A stretch of 64,000 bases of DNA, from positions 62,001-126,000 of the forward strand of contig NW_025946613.1 of assembly GCF_000764305.2 (NCBI RefSeq), given 5' to 3'. Position 1 is the stretch's first letter. Every line of letters starts with the position of its first letter. The DNA comes from Hyalella azteca (taxonomy: Eukaryota > Arthropoda > Malacostraca > Amphipoda > Hyalellidae). Shown one piece after another: positions 1-10,402 of the stretch. A program made the translations under genes and the position numbers. The notes beneath the pieces were generated by a model. That model was not told the origin of the DNA, searched no databases, and saw nothing but the letters and a program-made list of their open reading frames with translations.

Positions 1-2216
1 TACACGATATCGTAGATTATGGAAGTGCTTCTATATTACCTATGTAGAACATGTGTGATAATTGATGCTATTGAGTGGCCTTATAATCACTGGAAGTTTA
101 GGAATGTGCTAAGATTTTCAACATATCACCTACGAAAGTTGAGATCACCTTGAGACCACCATCACCTACCCCTTTGAGAGTAGGAAAGGCTTGAAATTAT
201 CATATTGAAATGTCAGAAGCAAAGGAAACTTTACCGGCGAGTATTTGTTAAATACTTGGCGCAGGATTTTTTTTTGTGGATCAACCTAATTTTGTTGAAT
301 GCAATTTTTCTCGATTATTGCAGTGGTCGCACCGATGTTCATTTCCGATTAACATAACCGCATGTGCTCGATTGTCTATTATCGCTGTTATAACGACTAA
401 AAGTTTCTACACAATGAGGAATATTTTTCAAACTCGGAGCAAATATTTTATTTTTCATTATATTGCCGTTTACAGGATGAAGAAAACTATCTACAGTATT
501 GAGAATATACCTAGATTAATTCAACTTGACAGCTTTTCTATCATTTGAATAGATTTCTCAATACTATTTTTCATAGATGGTTCGCAATTTTCAACAATCA
601 ATCAATCTTGCTGCAAAAACTTATAGCGGAACATCTAACCCAGCTTTATCCATGTGACAAATTCTTCATGTATATCTATATCATGTGATATCGTGTCATA
701 AACTATTTCTTCGTCTCGTGTAGCTTTTAGCATTTCTTACCGAAGCCTCACAAATAATTCGGGTATTGTCCAATATTAACTTTAGAATTAGCATGTGTTC
801 ATTGTCAGTTCGATACAACTTTTTTATTATCTTATATTTTTCTCATTAATTACTTTTTCCACGCTCGCTGCTAAAATTTCGTAACCAATAACGTATTCCA
901 ACTCGCCAGAAAATTCCTGCTTAGTGGCCACCTTCAATGGCTTTCATTAAGTTAGACGTAACCGCGTGACAAGACGCCGTGTACAGCTTCTTTACGAGTA
1001 ATTAATATTTGAATACTTACTTCATGACATTTTTTAGGTAGCTACGGGATTCTGCCTTCTTCACTTCAGCGTCTATTGAGTTGGAAGCAAAGATTTACGC
1101 TGGTGAATCGTTGTTGAGCTAATGTGTAGCGAGCAGGGTATTGTTTTCAAAGTTTGTCGAATTTTTACATTAACACATTGTTATCAAAGATTCATTGTCA
1201 GCTGAAGTTCATTATGTAACGATAAAGTTAATTTTTGTTGAGAATTCACTTGGGGTCTACATTGTAGGTTATTTTTGTAATAATTGACATGACCGTAAAA
1301 TTTTCTTTGTTGAACGTGTGAGTGAAGTAAAAAGTATTTATTTGGAGAGAAACCTCGCATTCTCACTTTCCCTATTTCATTTTTGACTGCAAAGCCGTTG
1401 CAGGGTATTTGTGATAATTTACAGCAACTTTAGTTTCATTTGAATGGTTGTGTTCAAAGGCAGAATGTTGTATGATAATCCTTTTTCCTGAGATTTTCCC
1501 GCGTTAATAGCAGTCTATTTGCATCGTGATGTCGCTAGGGTTCCAAGTTGCTTTCAACGAACTTATTGATTCGCCACAATTAAAAATAGGTATACATTAT
1601 GCTGTTAAATGAATCGTCTGCTTTGACGATAATAAACTAAAGTGTTTACATATTTGCTGCTGGAACATTCTAATGAAATTTTATAAAATCTTGTTTCAAA
1701 GCTCGACTCTATCGGCAAGCCGATGATGATAGTGTACTGAACGAAAATCGTTGCATTAGTTCTAACGCGCGTGGACCTAAAGGCGGCAAGCTCAGAAGCA
1801 CGTGTTGCTCGCGGCTTGCTTTTCCAAGTCAGCATGCTATTCAGCGGATTTTAATTTTCTCATCTACATATCGTATCTCAATGGCAAAAAAGAAAATTCT
1901 TAACACGACTGGAAATTAGAGTTATATGAACGAATTGCCAGGAAATTAACGCTAGCCTATATGAACGCCACAGTTGAATAAAACATTTTTCGAAACATAG
2001 CTTCGCACTCAAAATGAATTCTACAATGAAAGTGAAAGAATTTTGACCTATTTCAACATAAGGCCCATAAAAATGAAAGTGAGGGCAAAACTCGCAAAAG
2101 AATGGAGATTATGCCAACTTGCCAAGCAATATCATAAATGTCACTTGTCAGTGTAGACAAGTAATCAAGTAGTATGGGAAAATCAATAAGGGACACATTT
2201 TCAAAAAATAATAAGT
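1..2216. other. AT-rich stretch with no recognisable gene
   Basis: Both strands were read. The only open frames are short (76 residues at 1605-1835 minus, 90 at 276-548 plus) and have no recognisable domain. No tandem repeat or TE end stands out. It is probably intergenic DNA downstream of the H1 gene. Confidence 0.5.
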
Positions 2217-2222
2217 TTTATT
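2217..2222 (-). promoter_or_regulatory. AATAAA polyadenylation signal of histone H1
   Basis: The minus strand reads AATAAA 15 nt beyond the H1 stop codon. No histone 3' stem-loop of the GGCTCTTTTCAGAGCC type is visible between the stop and about position 2100. This suggests a polyadenylated, replication-independent or orphon H1 rather than a member of a core-histone cluster. Confidence 0.7.
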
Positions 2223-2237
2223 GACTGATGAAGTACT

Positions 2238-2834
2238 TTACTTTTTTGCAGCAGTTTTCTTGACAGCGGGAGCGGGTTTCTTTGCCTTCTTTACAACGGG
2301 TTTCTTGGCAGGCGATTTGGCGGTCTTCTTTGCAGCTTTCATTGGAGACTTCTTTGGGGCCTTCTTTGCCGGACTCTTGGCTGCCTTCTTCTCAGTGGAC
2401 TTAGTGGCCTTCTTGGCGGGAGACTTGGCAGGCTTCTTGGCAGCAGCCTTCTTGGGTGTGGCTTTCTTTGGCGACTTAGCTGCCTTTTCTTTCTTTTCCT
2501 TCTTGGGTTTTGCAGACTCAGCGAGTTTGAAGGAGCCGTTAGCTCCACTACCCTTGACCTGAGTTAGCTGTCCGGAGCTTACTCCACGCTTCAAAGCAGA
2601 ACGAACATAAGTTCCAATTGACTTCTCTTCAACCTTATAGTTGGCGGCGATGTACTTCTTGATGGCGCGAGCAGAAGAGCCTTTGCGTTCCTTGAGAGCA
2701 GCCACGGCTGCAGTAACCATTTCGCTGTACTTAGGATGCTCAGCGGGCTTGGCAGCTTTTGGTGATTTCTTCGCTGCCTTCTTCTTTTCAGGAGCAGCAG
2801 CGGGGGTAGGTGTATTGGAAGCAGTGTCAGCCAT
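2238..2834 (-). CDS. H1: Linker histone H1 (intronless)
   Basis: This gene encodes a 198-residue linker histone that binds nucleosome entry/exit DNA and compacts chromatin. Residues 1-32 form a short Ala/Pro/Lys N-terminal tail. Residues 33-107 form the winged-helix H15 globular domain, with PKYSEMVTAAVAALKERKGS, IKKYIAANYKV, YVRSALKRGV and the typical GSGANGSFKL wing. Residues 108-198 form a Lys/Ala/Pro tail with SPKK/SPAK/SPMK repeats near 121, 138, 154, 163 and 174 and a TPKK at 126, all candidate CDK sites. The chosen start (MADTAS) has A at -3 and G at +4. An in-frame ATG 17 codons upstream gives a hydrophobic leader that does not fit a histone and probably lies in the 5' UTR. No core histone gene is nearby. 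The length is normal for invertebrate H1. Confidence 0.96.
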   Translation of the reverse strand: MADTASNTPTPAAAPEKKKAAKKSPKAAKPAEHPKYSEMVTAAVAALKERKGSSARAIKKYIAANYKVEEKSIGTYVRSALKRGVSSGQLTQVKGSGANGSFKLAESAKPKKEKKEKAAKSPKKATPKKAAAKKPAKSPAKKATKSTEKKAAKSPAKKAPKKSPMKAAKKTAKSPAKKPVVKKAKKPAPAVKKTAAKK

Positions 2835-3292
2835 ATTGATCACGTTGGGTTTGCGGAGCAACAGCACACAACCACACACGAGCACAGCAAAAGAACGAAT
2901 AGAGTCGGCAACGGTCAGATTCCAAGCCGATGGGGTGCACCCCCACTTTTCACCCCCGCTCTAAACTCATTTGCCAGATTTCGCCGAACTGTTAATGGAA
3001 ATTCACGAATTTTCTTCCAGTTTTGATGCAATAAATAATGAAAGAAAAATCATTATTGTCAATATGCATGATTCTACCCTGGCGACATAACGATAAAGCT
3101 GAAAAAAAGACTACATGGACAGAAACTAAGTTTAAAGTACACGACGAGAAGTGATCCGAGTCCATATTTTTAGCTGGCTAAATCGATAAAAAATGTTACA
3201 AGTTATACATAATGGTGGCAGAGACGTTACTTACTCATACTGCAATGAAAGGAATGCGTTGGCAAAGCGGGAGAGGCCCCGCCTCAACAAAA

Positions 3293-3324
3293 GGCGGGAA
3301 ACTGCAGCGAGAATTGGCGGGAAA
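3293..3324 (-). promoter_or_regulatory. Pair of E2F-type sites upstream of H1
   Basis: GGCGGGAAA occurs at 3293-3301 and 3316-3324. On the minus strand each reads TTTCCCGCC, which matches the E2F consensus TTTSSCGC. They lie about 460-490 bp upstream of the H1 start codon in a locally GC-rich patch (3255-3330). E2F control of S-phase genes is well established; control of this gene is inferred. Confidence 0.4.
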
Positions 3325-3607
3325 ACAGGAACGTCTGCGTTCGAATTTCTACTTCTGACACTAATCGTATACAACCTGCGAGCAAGAATGTACTAATTGC
3401 ATACATAATCGTGGACATTTACAAAGAATGACTGACAAACGTGAAGTGAAATAAAAAATATATTAAAAATTAGAAGCACAAATTAATCACATTCATTAAT
3501 AGCATTTAATCATACGTGGGAATAACGATCTGCTGGTATATAGACACATAGAACAAGAGCTTTGGTACAACACACAATCATGATTTTTACTACCTCAGTA
3601 TCATGAA

Positions 3608-3616
3608 GGCGGGAAA
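3608..3616 (-). promoter_or_regulatory. Third E2F-type site
   Basis: Another exact GGCGGGAAA lies about 775 bp upstream of the H1 start codon. Alone it could be chance. With the pair at 3293-3324 it makes three sites in about 320 bp. Confidence 0.25.
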
Positions 3617-3627
3617 ACGACCATTGG

Positions 3628-3727
3628 GCGCAGATTATGATAACAAGTGGTCGAAATATTATTTTTGTGCGACACGTGCGCAGATTATGATAACAAGTGG
3701 TCGAAATATTATTTTTGTGCGACACGT
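3628..3727. repeat. Exact 50-bp tandem duplication
   Basis: The 50-bp unit beginning GCGCAGATTATGATAACAAG is present twice head to tail (3628-3677, 3678-3727) with no visible mismatch. It is a recent duplication or an assembly slip. Confidence 0.9.
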
Positions 3728-4610
3728 GGTATTTTTCGTGACAGACACCAGAGACTAGTTTGAAATATCACACCTAAGATCGAGACTAAATGATAGGAAG
3801 TATTCGTACTCGTGAACCTGTAATAGTCGTCAACTTTTTTGACTACATGTTTCGACTGAAGACAAAGAAACTTAGAAAATGCTTAAATTGAACAAAAAAC
3901 GGAGATAGCTGTAGTGATATTTAATAGTAAGTTAATAGGCCCTGCAATGTACATATAAAAAAATTATTTTAGAGGAAGAAAATACTACTGTATAAAGTTA
4001 ATTCAATGCTAATGTGATCGATGGCAAAGTTTCTTTGAGAACTGTATTGTCTGTTAACTTTTCAAAGCATATTTTACATCAGGTAAGAAGCTTTGAGGCG
4101 TTATGCATAGGAGCGAATGTACATGTACGAATATCGAATAATTGAAGGTACTGGGGCTAGCATTTAGGAACAGACCGAGACCAAAACAGAAGGCGTGGAG
4201 ACGATGGTAGAGAAAGAAGGAAGGGACGAGCAGGTAGCTGGGAAAATTTGCCGAACAAAGGAAGCGATAAAATTCCAAACGGAGGATAGGAGAATCAACC
4301 ACCAGAGAACAGAACTAAAGTTTACATGAAAGTGAAGGATGTTCAGTTCGACTCTTCATTCGTGGTTTTAACGGATGGTAGCGAAACACGTACATTATTT
4401 AAAAAGCTAATCAAACAATTTCTTTCAAACAGAATCGTCAATTGACCTATTCCGTCTAAAATTAATAAATTGAAATGCAGGTCTCAATAACATGATATGG
4501 ATGGACAGGTTTCAAGCTCTTAATTATTGTTATTAATGTGAATATGGCGATGAGTGAACGACCAATACTGGAAATTCGCGAAATGAATGTATTCGCTTGA
4601 ATGTAACAGC

Positions 4611-5343
4611 CTACATGAGACAATCATATTCGTCGTCGGGATCAATAACTTCAGTAACCTGCGAAGCTTTTACTACCGAGTCCTCAACTTCCTTTGCCTT
4701 GTTTCGGGAGGAATGGCAAGGCGTACTTTGATCATATGTTTCATCTTTAATATTTTCATTACAACTCAATACGACAACATCAACCTTATCCTTCATCTGA
4801 TCGTGATCGTTTTCTGCAATATCTTGTACCCCCGAGCTCTTCAGTTGAGTCCAGGTGCATGCAGCGCCATCACGTGAGTTATCACTATTTTTGGAGCATG
4901 CAGCGACATCGCGTGAGTTGTCGTCACTATTTTTGGAGCATGCAGCGCCATCACGTGAGTTGTCGTCACTATTTTTGGAGCATGCGGCGCCATCGCGTGA
5001 GTTGTCGTCACTATTTTTGGAGCATGCAGCGCCATCGCGTGAATTGTCACTATTTTGAGCGCATGCAGCGCCATCGCGCGAGTTGTCACTATTTTTTGCG
5101 TTTGCAGGTCCAGGCGGCTTGGATGGAATAGAAGGTTTGTTAACGACCGAGGTAGCGGCAATTGAAGCGGCGTTCAGCGAGTGTCGAGAAGCAGTTTCAT
5201 GGTTAGACCTAGCGTTGTGAATGGCAGTTTCGACGCGGTTTGCAGTTTCCCGTAAAGCGTCAGGCAAGTCAGGAAAGTCAGGCAACTCCAGGGAAGGAAG
5301 GTGCGAAGAAAGCCTCTTGTACATGCTCGGGCTTTGTTTCCGT
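4611..5343 (-). CDS. BORCS8: BORCS8-like last exon, extended tail
   Basis: The acceptor is GTTCAG|ACGG at 5343 and the stop is TAG at 4613-4611. It encodes RKQSPSMYKRLSSHLPS, then DFPDLPDALRETANRVETA (possible amphipathic helix), then the tandem repeats and an acidic end. It joins in frame to the preceding exon, which supports its being part of the same protein. No match for the tail is known to me. Confidence 0.7.
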
Positions 5344-8300
5344 CTGAACAGAGTAAAATAACACCAGACTAGAGATCATCTCACGAGCTACACATGAGCG
5401 AACAATTTTTTTAATGAAGAAAACTTTTATTTGTTGCGTACTGTGGTCAAAAAACAAGCCATACAAGCTAATAAATTGTGCACGAAAAAGCACCTGTTAT
5501 ATCACACTTCAAAAATAATATCTCAAACGTATAAAATCAAAAGAGAAACCCCGAGGAAAGAGGAGATTCAAATCACACACGTATGCCAGAAACGATGTTA
5601 CAGAAAAAATCAAAGGCGACGGTTATCAGCTCACGTTGAATTCTTAATTGTGAAGAAAATAAAAATATAAAATAATCTTGAGTGGTATTTTGATATACTG
5701 TCGAAGTTTTTAATAAAAAAAGCAGAGAAAAGACGATCGCAATAATTTTATAAAAAAAACGAAATAGAAACACCGATAAGAAAATAGAAGCAACAGGAGA
5801 ACACAATAAGAGGCTGAGTACTCACGCTTCCACTGAACTGCAAGGACGTGGACTCTAAACTCGAACTCAATTACAACTGAAATAAAAAGAGGATAATTTC
5901 TAACAGACACAAAAAATAACTGCAGTCAGATATAGTCCAACGTGACTGGACAAACGGATGGATTATACTCCAGGAGAAGACACACGATTGAAGCTTCAGA
6001 AAAATTATGCATGGCACTCTCATGGAAGATCTCACACTCATGCAAACATTGATGATTAACTTCTGAAAGCGACACTTAAATTTTTAAGATTTAACCCATA
6101 TAATTAATAACTGGGTAGTATTTCTGGATGATTCTAGGCGTACAGTTCGTACTCAAACTCATGATTACGAGTTTTAGTGAAATTCAGTTTAAATTGGATC
6201 AATGTAATTGTGCTCTGTAAGTAGGGATTTTTAGGCTTTAATGAGAGATTAAACTAAACAAATGTAATGAAGAATTGGCTTATCAAAAGAAAAAATGAAA
6301 GTGTAAAAATATCAACTAGAAAGTAAATAATATCTTCGTCGCTTTATTTTCAATTTCAACTCGCGGAGCAGAAAAGATCAGAAAAAGACCTCATTAATTA
6401 AGGGAGAAATACCACTCCAATTTTCATCATAATTCCGGCACATATATATATATTTTTCTTGTTTTAATTCAACTTGCTGGGAACCAAATTTAAAATTTCT
6501 TAGGATAAAAAGTTCCCAATCATTGATGATATTTTTTATGAAGGTCGGGTGTTGCATAAGAAGAACAAAAAAAGATGAATACTTCAAGTATGAAGTATAT
6601 AAGTGAAGTCCATACTGAAATCGTGGCAAGATACTACTGAAGTCGTGGCAAGATACATAACGCAAACAAAGATATTTAACTGTTGAGTGGCCTCAACATT
6701 CTATGAAACCCTGCCGTGTTTACTACCTATCGTGTGAAAAAAAAAATGAACTTAAATTTTCTGCTATTCAAGAAGCTTTCCTCAGCCATACAATGACACG
6801 TGCACACTGACTATCCTTAATTCTGCTATTGAAGCAACACTGAATTCTTTAACAATACGATAAGAGATATATGCACATACTGACCGTTATGTATTCTGAG
6901 ACATATGCACCGGCGAGATTGATTAATAAGAAATCAGAAGCACGTGTTGATCATCCTCCGATAATGATACTTACAAAGCAAGAGTCTACATTCGAGTATA
7001 CAACAACAGATGTTCATAGTAACCGTTCTTCATTCTGTTGCACGAAGTTGCAACCGAAGGCAACTTTGGAAACAGAGAGAAACTTTGTTGCACGATGGCA
7101 CGAGTTATATTAGAATACAACGATAGGTTGCATACTGACCTCCTCCATACTGGTGCACAGGAAGGCACGAGTTTTATTAGAATACAACGATAGGTTGCAT
7201 ACTGACCGTTCTCTATTCTGGTGCCCACGAAGGCACGAGTTTTATTAGAATACAACGATAGGTTGCATACTGACCGCCCTCCATTCTGGTGCCCACGAAG
7301 GCACGAGTTTTATTAGAATACAACGATAGGTTGCATACTGACCGCCCTCCATTCGGGTGCCCACGAAGGCACGAGTATTATTAAATTACAACGATAGGTT
7401 GCATGCTGACCTCCATTCTGATGCCCACTAAGGTACGAGTTCTATTAAAATAAAACACGACAATATACTGACCGTCTTTTTTGCTCGTATTTTAGAAGCT
7501 GGCGATGGAAGACGGCTTCTTTGAGCAGCTCCTGCATAGACGTCAGGATGGGCTTGGCCTCTTGCATGCCTTGCACGGCACTGAAAAATGTACAATATTA
7601 GCCATATGACGAAAAATATTTCAACATTCAACGGAAATGAAATAACCTGGAACTGGAGACGAAAAAAATTAATAAAAAAGACAAAGAGAAATTAATAAAA
7701 GACTACAAAGCCATTGAGATCACATATCTGAAACAATGATATATTGCAAATTTGGACAGGTAGAGCAAGATAATATAGAATCTTGTCCAAAATAGTGCGA
7801 TATTACTGATAACTTTTATTGATCATGATTGCGTCTAAAATTCTAGGAAAATCACATGAGCACGATACTAGAACAAAACAGTTCATAAAATAATAGAATT
7901 GAGTATTCTTCTATGCAAACATCAATGAACTTCATTAAACTCTTTCCATAGGCGTTAACCTATAAAGAATGAAGATTAGTCTACCAGCAATCGAATAATG
8001 TAATAGCAGCTAAATAAACAATGTGATGGTACAGAATTAAGGTGAAGCGGTATAGAATTAAAGTGAAGTGGTATAGAATTAAGATGAAGTGGTACAGAAT
8101 TAAGGTGAAGCGGTATAGAATTAAGATGAAGTGGTACAGAATTAAGGTGAAGCGGTATAGAATTAGGGTAAAGTGTTATAGAATTGAGGTGAAGTGGTAT
8201 GGAATTAAGGTAGAGTAGTATGGAATTAAAGTGAAGTGGTATAGAATTAAGGTGAAGTGGTACAGAATTAAGGTGAAGCTGTATAGAATTAGGGTTTAGT

Positions 8301-8770
8301 GGTATAGAATTGAGGTGAAGCGGTATAGAATTAGGGTTAAGTGGTATAGAATTGAGGTGAAGCAGTATAGAATTAGGGTAAAGTGGTATAGAGTTGAGGT
8401 GAAGCGGTATAGAATTAGGGTGAATTAGTAAGAAATTAAGGTGAAGTGGTTTAAAATTATAGTGAAGTGGTATGAAATTACAGTGAAGTGTTATATAATT
8501 AAGTTGAAGTGGCAAAGAATTAAGTTAAATTTTAAAAGGAAGTGTATGTACAGACTACGCGCCATGAACTAACCTGAGCGCATACTCGACATCATAGCAG
8601 GTGCCCTGTAGCTGCGAGTGCAGCTGCGTGACGTGGTGGCGCCGTGCGACGGTAGGGGGCGCTGCTCGTCGCACATGTTCTTGTAGGCGGTACAGCGCCA
8701 GCGACGGCTCGTTCGCTGAGATGTGCAGGTTTTCGCTGATACGCTCTACCCCTAATACAGGAAGCGACAT
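4611..8770 (-). CDS. BORCS8: BORCS8-like subunit of the BORC complex, three coding exons with a long repeat-bearing tail
   Basis: The joined coding exons are 8770-8574, 7580-7473 and 5343-4611, giving 345 residues if translation starts at 8770. BORC sits on the cytosolic face of lysosomes and recruits Arl8 for kinesin-driven movement. The core, residues 8-96, carries ANEPSLALYRLQEHVRR (19-35), nearly identical to vertebrate BORCS8, then YDVEYAL, SAVQGM and MQELLKEAV, matching the vertebrate C-terminal helices. All splice phases agree (2 and 2). Vertebrate BORCS8 is about 120 residues. This protein adds SPSMYKRLSSHLPSL (106-120) and a long, probably disordered acidic tail ending DPDDEYDCLM, with six repeats of about 14 residues at roughly 184-264. 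The start is uncertain: a TTAG acceptor at 8751/8752, preceded by a branch-like CTCTAAT, would allow an upstream first exon. Family assignment is strong; the tail is new to me. Confidence 0.85.
4857..5099 (-). repeat. Coding minisatellite, 39-42 bp unit, six copies
   Basis: The units encode SKNSDDNSRDGAAC-like peptides (13 or 14 residues) six times inside the last BORCS8-like exon. Length changes are whole codons, and all six copies keep the frame. One unit has V for G. The plus strand is also open across it, but only because of the repeat. Confidence 0.9.
5344..7097 (-). other. First part of the intron between BORCS8-like exons
   Basis: AT-rich intronic sequence with no recognisable exon or TE. 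A degenerate relative of the 68-bp array unit (CATACTGACCG, about 6878) lies near its right end. Confidence 0.5.
7098..7475. repeat. 68-bp tandem array abutting a splice donor
   Basis: Units start at 7098, 7165, 7233, 7301, 7369 and 7433 (periods 67, 68, 68, 68, 64). The shared core is GCACGAGTTTTATTAGAATA followed by CAACGATAGGTTGCATACTG. The last, most diverged unit runs into the 3' end of the BORCS8-like exon at 7473, so its ACTGACCG core is the exon's real splice donor seen from the plus strand. Confidence 0.9.
7473..7580 (-). CDS. BORCS8: BORCS8-like internal exon
   Basis: A 108-nt exon encoding SAVQGMQEAKP to KYEQKR. The acceptor is TTTTTCAG|TGCC. The donor is ACG|GTCAGT, a weak +3 to +6 sequence that also occurs in the tandem array next to it. 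The phase joins exactly to the last exon. Confidence 0.8.
8028..8527. repeat. 21-bp minisatellite, about 24 copies
   Basis: The unit resembles GTGAAGTGGTATAGAATTA plus two bases, with T/C and A/G variants. It lies in the intron just downstream of the conserved BORCS8-like exon. Because 21 is a multiple of three, the minus strand stays open for 179 residues of an LNSIPLH heptapeptide, which I treat as non-coding. Confidence 0.95.
8574..8770 (-). CDS. BORCS8: BORCS8-like coding exon with the conserved core
   Basis: Residues 1-65 plus two bases. It holds the motif ANEPSLALYRLQEHVRR. The donor reads CAG|GTTAGT at 8574/8573. The 5' boundary is either the in-frame ATG at 8770 (MSLPVLG) or the acceptor at 8751. 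Confidence 0.85.
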
Positions 8771-9782
8771 TAGAGCCGGAATTAAATATTTATCATGAAT
8801 AATTGTCGTCAGAAACAGGAGGTGATAGCAAAACTGTTAGGAATGTTGAAGGATTTCTGAAAACTATGATCCAAGAAGAACTTGAGCTTTTCGAATGGAC
8901 ATAGAAAAACGAAATAAATCTTATTTCGAATTTGATATCATGATTCATGAGTAGGTTGACAAACAGAAAATTCAAACTTGCCTGGAACATCATAAAGGAA
9001 AAGCTACTAAAAACAATTTCAATGTGAAAAGCAAAGTAAATGATATCTCTTTCTCAAGAAAAGGTTACATGACAGCAGGACGAAGACAGAGAGTTTTTCG
9101 ACTTGATTTTAACATAGCTGGAAAATTATAGTAGCATTATTACATATTTCGAGCAGTCCCGAATACAATAATGATGATTCACAAGACATTAAAGTTTATT
9201 GACTACCACAAATTAAACTTATAGTTAGACATTAAGACAGCATTTACTCGCCTTTTTTCACTTTCACGTCCAATTCCGGATCCACGGGCGGTTTTAGTGG
9301 CTGTGTTGATCCCATTCTGGCTCCGCTCTATTTTAACAGCCAGCAGGGAAGACTTTTTAACAAGAATTTTCAGCCAACAGGAAGGTTTAGAAGACAAATC
9401 AGAAAGTAGAGAATCGTGAGATATGCTACACTGTATAGTAACAAAATTCAATTTTCTGCAATAAAGAACTCAATTTACTAGTGCCATTTTTTTCAAGATA
9501 TGTCAGTGAGAATACTGAATACAGCAGGCGAAAGATCGTAATCATAGCATTCGTTTTCGTTTCAGATTTGCGGGAGCCTCTGAAGACCAGTCCAATGTGG
9601 CCCCATGACAGAGTTTTGAGTTGTAGTTGCCCAAGTGATCTTTCAAGTGGCGCTTCACAGTTGTTTTCAATCAGAGCACTACCTAGCCTCTCTAGCCTAG
9701 CCTACAAAAGTTGGGCTGCGTAGAGCACCTTCGGTTGCATTCTAGATTACACTCGCAAAGGTGCGAGGGGAGTAAATAAGTA

Positions 9783-10402
9783 TTAACAGATTATTATTAT
9801 TAGTTCCACAGAATGTTAGTACATTAACAATGTATACTTAATAATACTAATACTACCAATACTAAGCAAACAACATGAAATACATTGCTCAAGGAAGCTA
9901 TATTGATTTCAGTTTGTTGGCACAGAGAAGGTAGGTGGAAACAGCCTCTACAATTGCACTCTGAGTTTCTGGGGAGAAGGGGCCTCCCCCCAGCAAATTT
10001 TTGAGCGAGAGATTTACATTGAGTGCAGCAAGTGAGCAAGCCAGGTTGTTCCGGGCAACCCCATGAAGCGGACAGTGAATAAGCAGATGTTCTATTGTTT
10101 CAGCGTCAGTCCCGCATGAACAACCAGGACTGTCCAACAAGTTAAAGCGCGCAAGGTGCGAATTGACTCCCGCATGCCCCCAGGCGCAACCAGCTGGCAA
10201 GGGCAGTTTCAACATTTCGATTCCCGTTGGCTGCCCATGGCCAAAAACCAACTCTGTCCCTCACTTTAGTGAGGAAGAGACCCTTCCCCGTTTCATGAAC
10301 ATTTCTAATCCACATTTCCTGCCAGAATTCTAAAACATTAAGTCGAAGAGACCTTACCATTTCTTCCACGTAAATTGGAGTAACGGTACGGTACCGGAGC
10401 AA
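9783..10402 (-). mobile_element. 3' fragment of a non-LTR retrotransposon (broken)
   Basis: Two overlapping minus-strand frames (10402-10142, 10251-9898) carry the C-terminal end of a Jockey/I-type reverse transcriptase polyprotein. The recognisable parts are GHAGVNSHLARFN, the Cys/His stretch CSCGTDAETIEHLLIHCPLH, and LLGGGPFSPETQ before the stop. The frame changes near 10200-10250, so the copy is broken, and the upstream RT core is missing. Downstream on the minus strand an AATAATAATAAT tail (9783-9800) looks like the TAA-type 3' end of I-clade elements. It lies between the BORCS8-like exons and RPAP3. Confidence 0.8.

Noticed and set aside
2221..2562. Plus-strand 113-residue Phe/Ala-rich frame
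   Set aside because: It is the antisense of the Lys/Ala-rich H1 tail; the minus strand has the clear H1 domain.
4855..5131. Plus-strand repeat-bearing frames
   Set aside because: They arise from the coding minisatellite read on the wrong strand; the minus frame joins in phase to the BORCS8-like core.
7976..8515. 179-residue LNSIPLH repeat protein on the minus strand
   Set aside because: A pure 21-bp minisatellite in an intron; the frame is open only because 21 is divisible by three.
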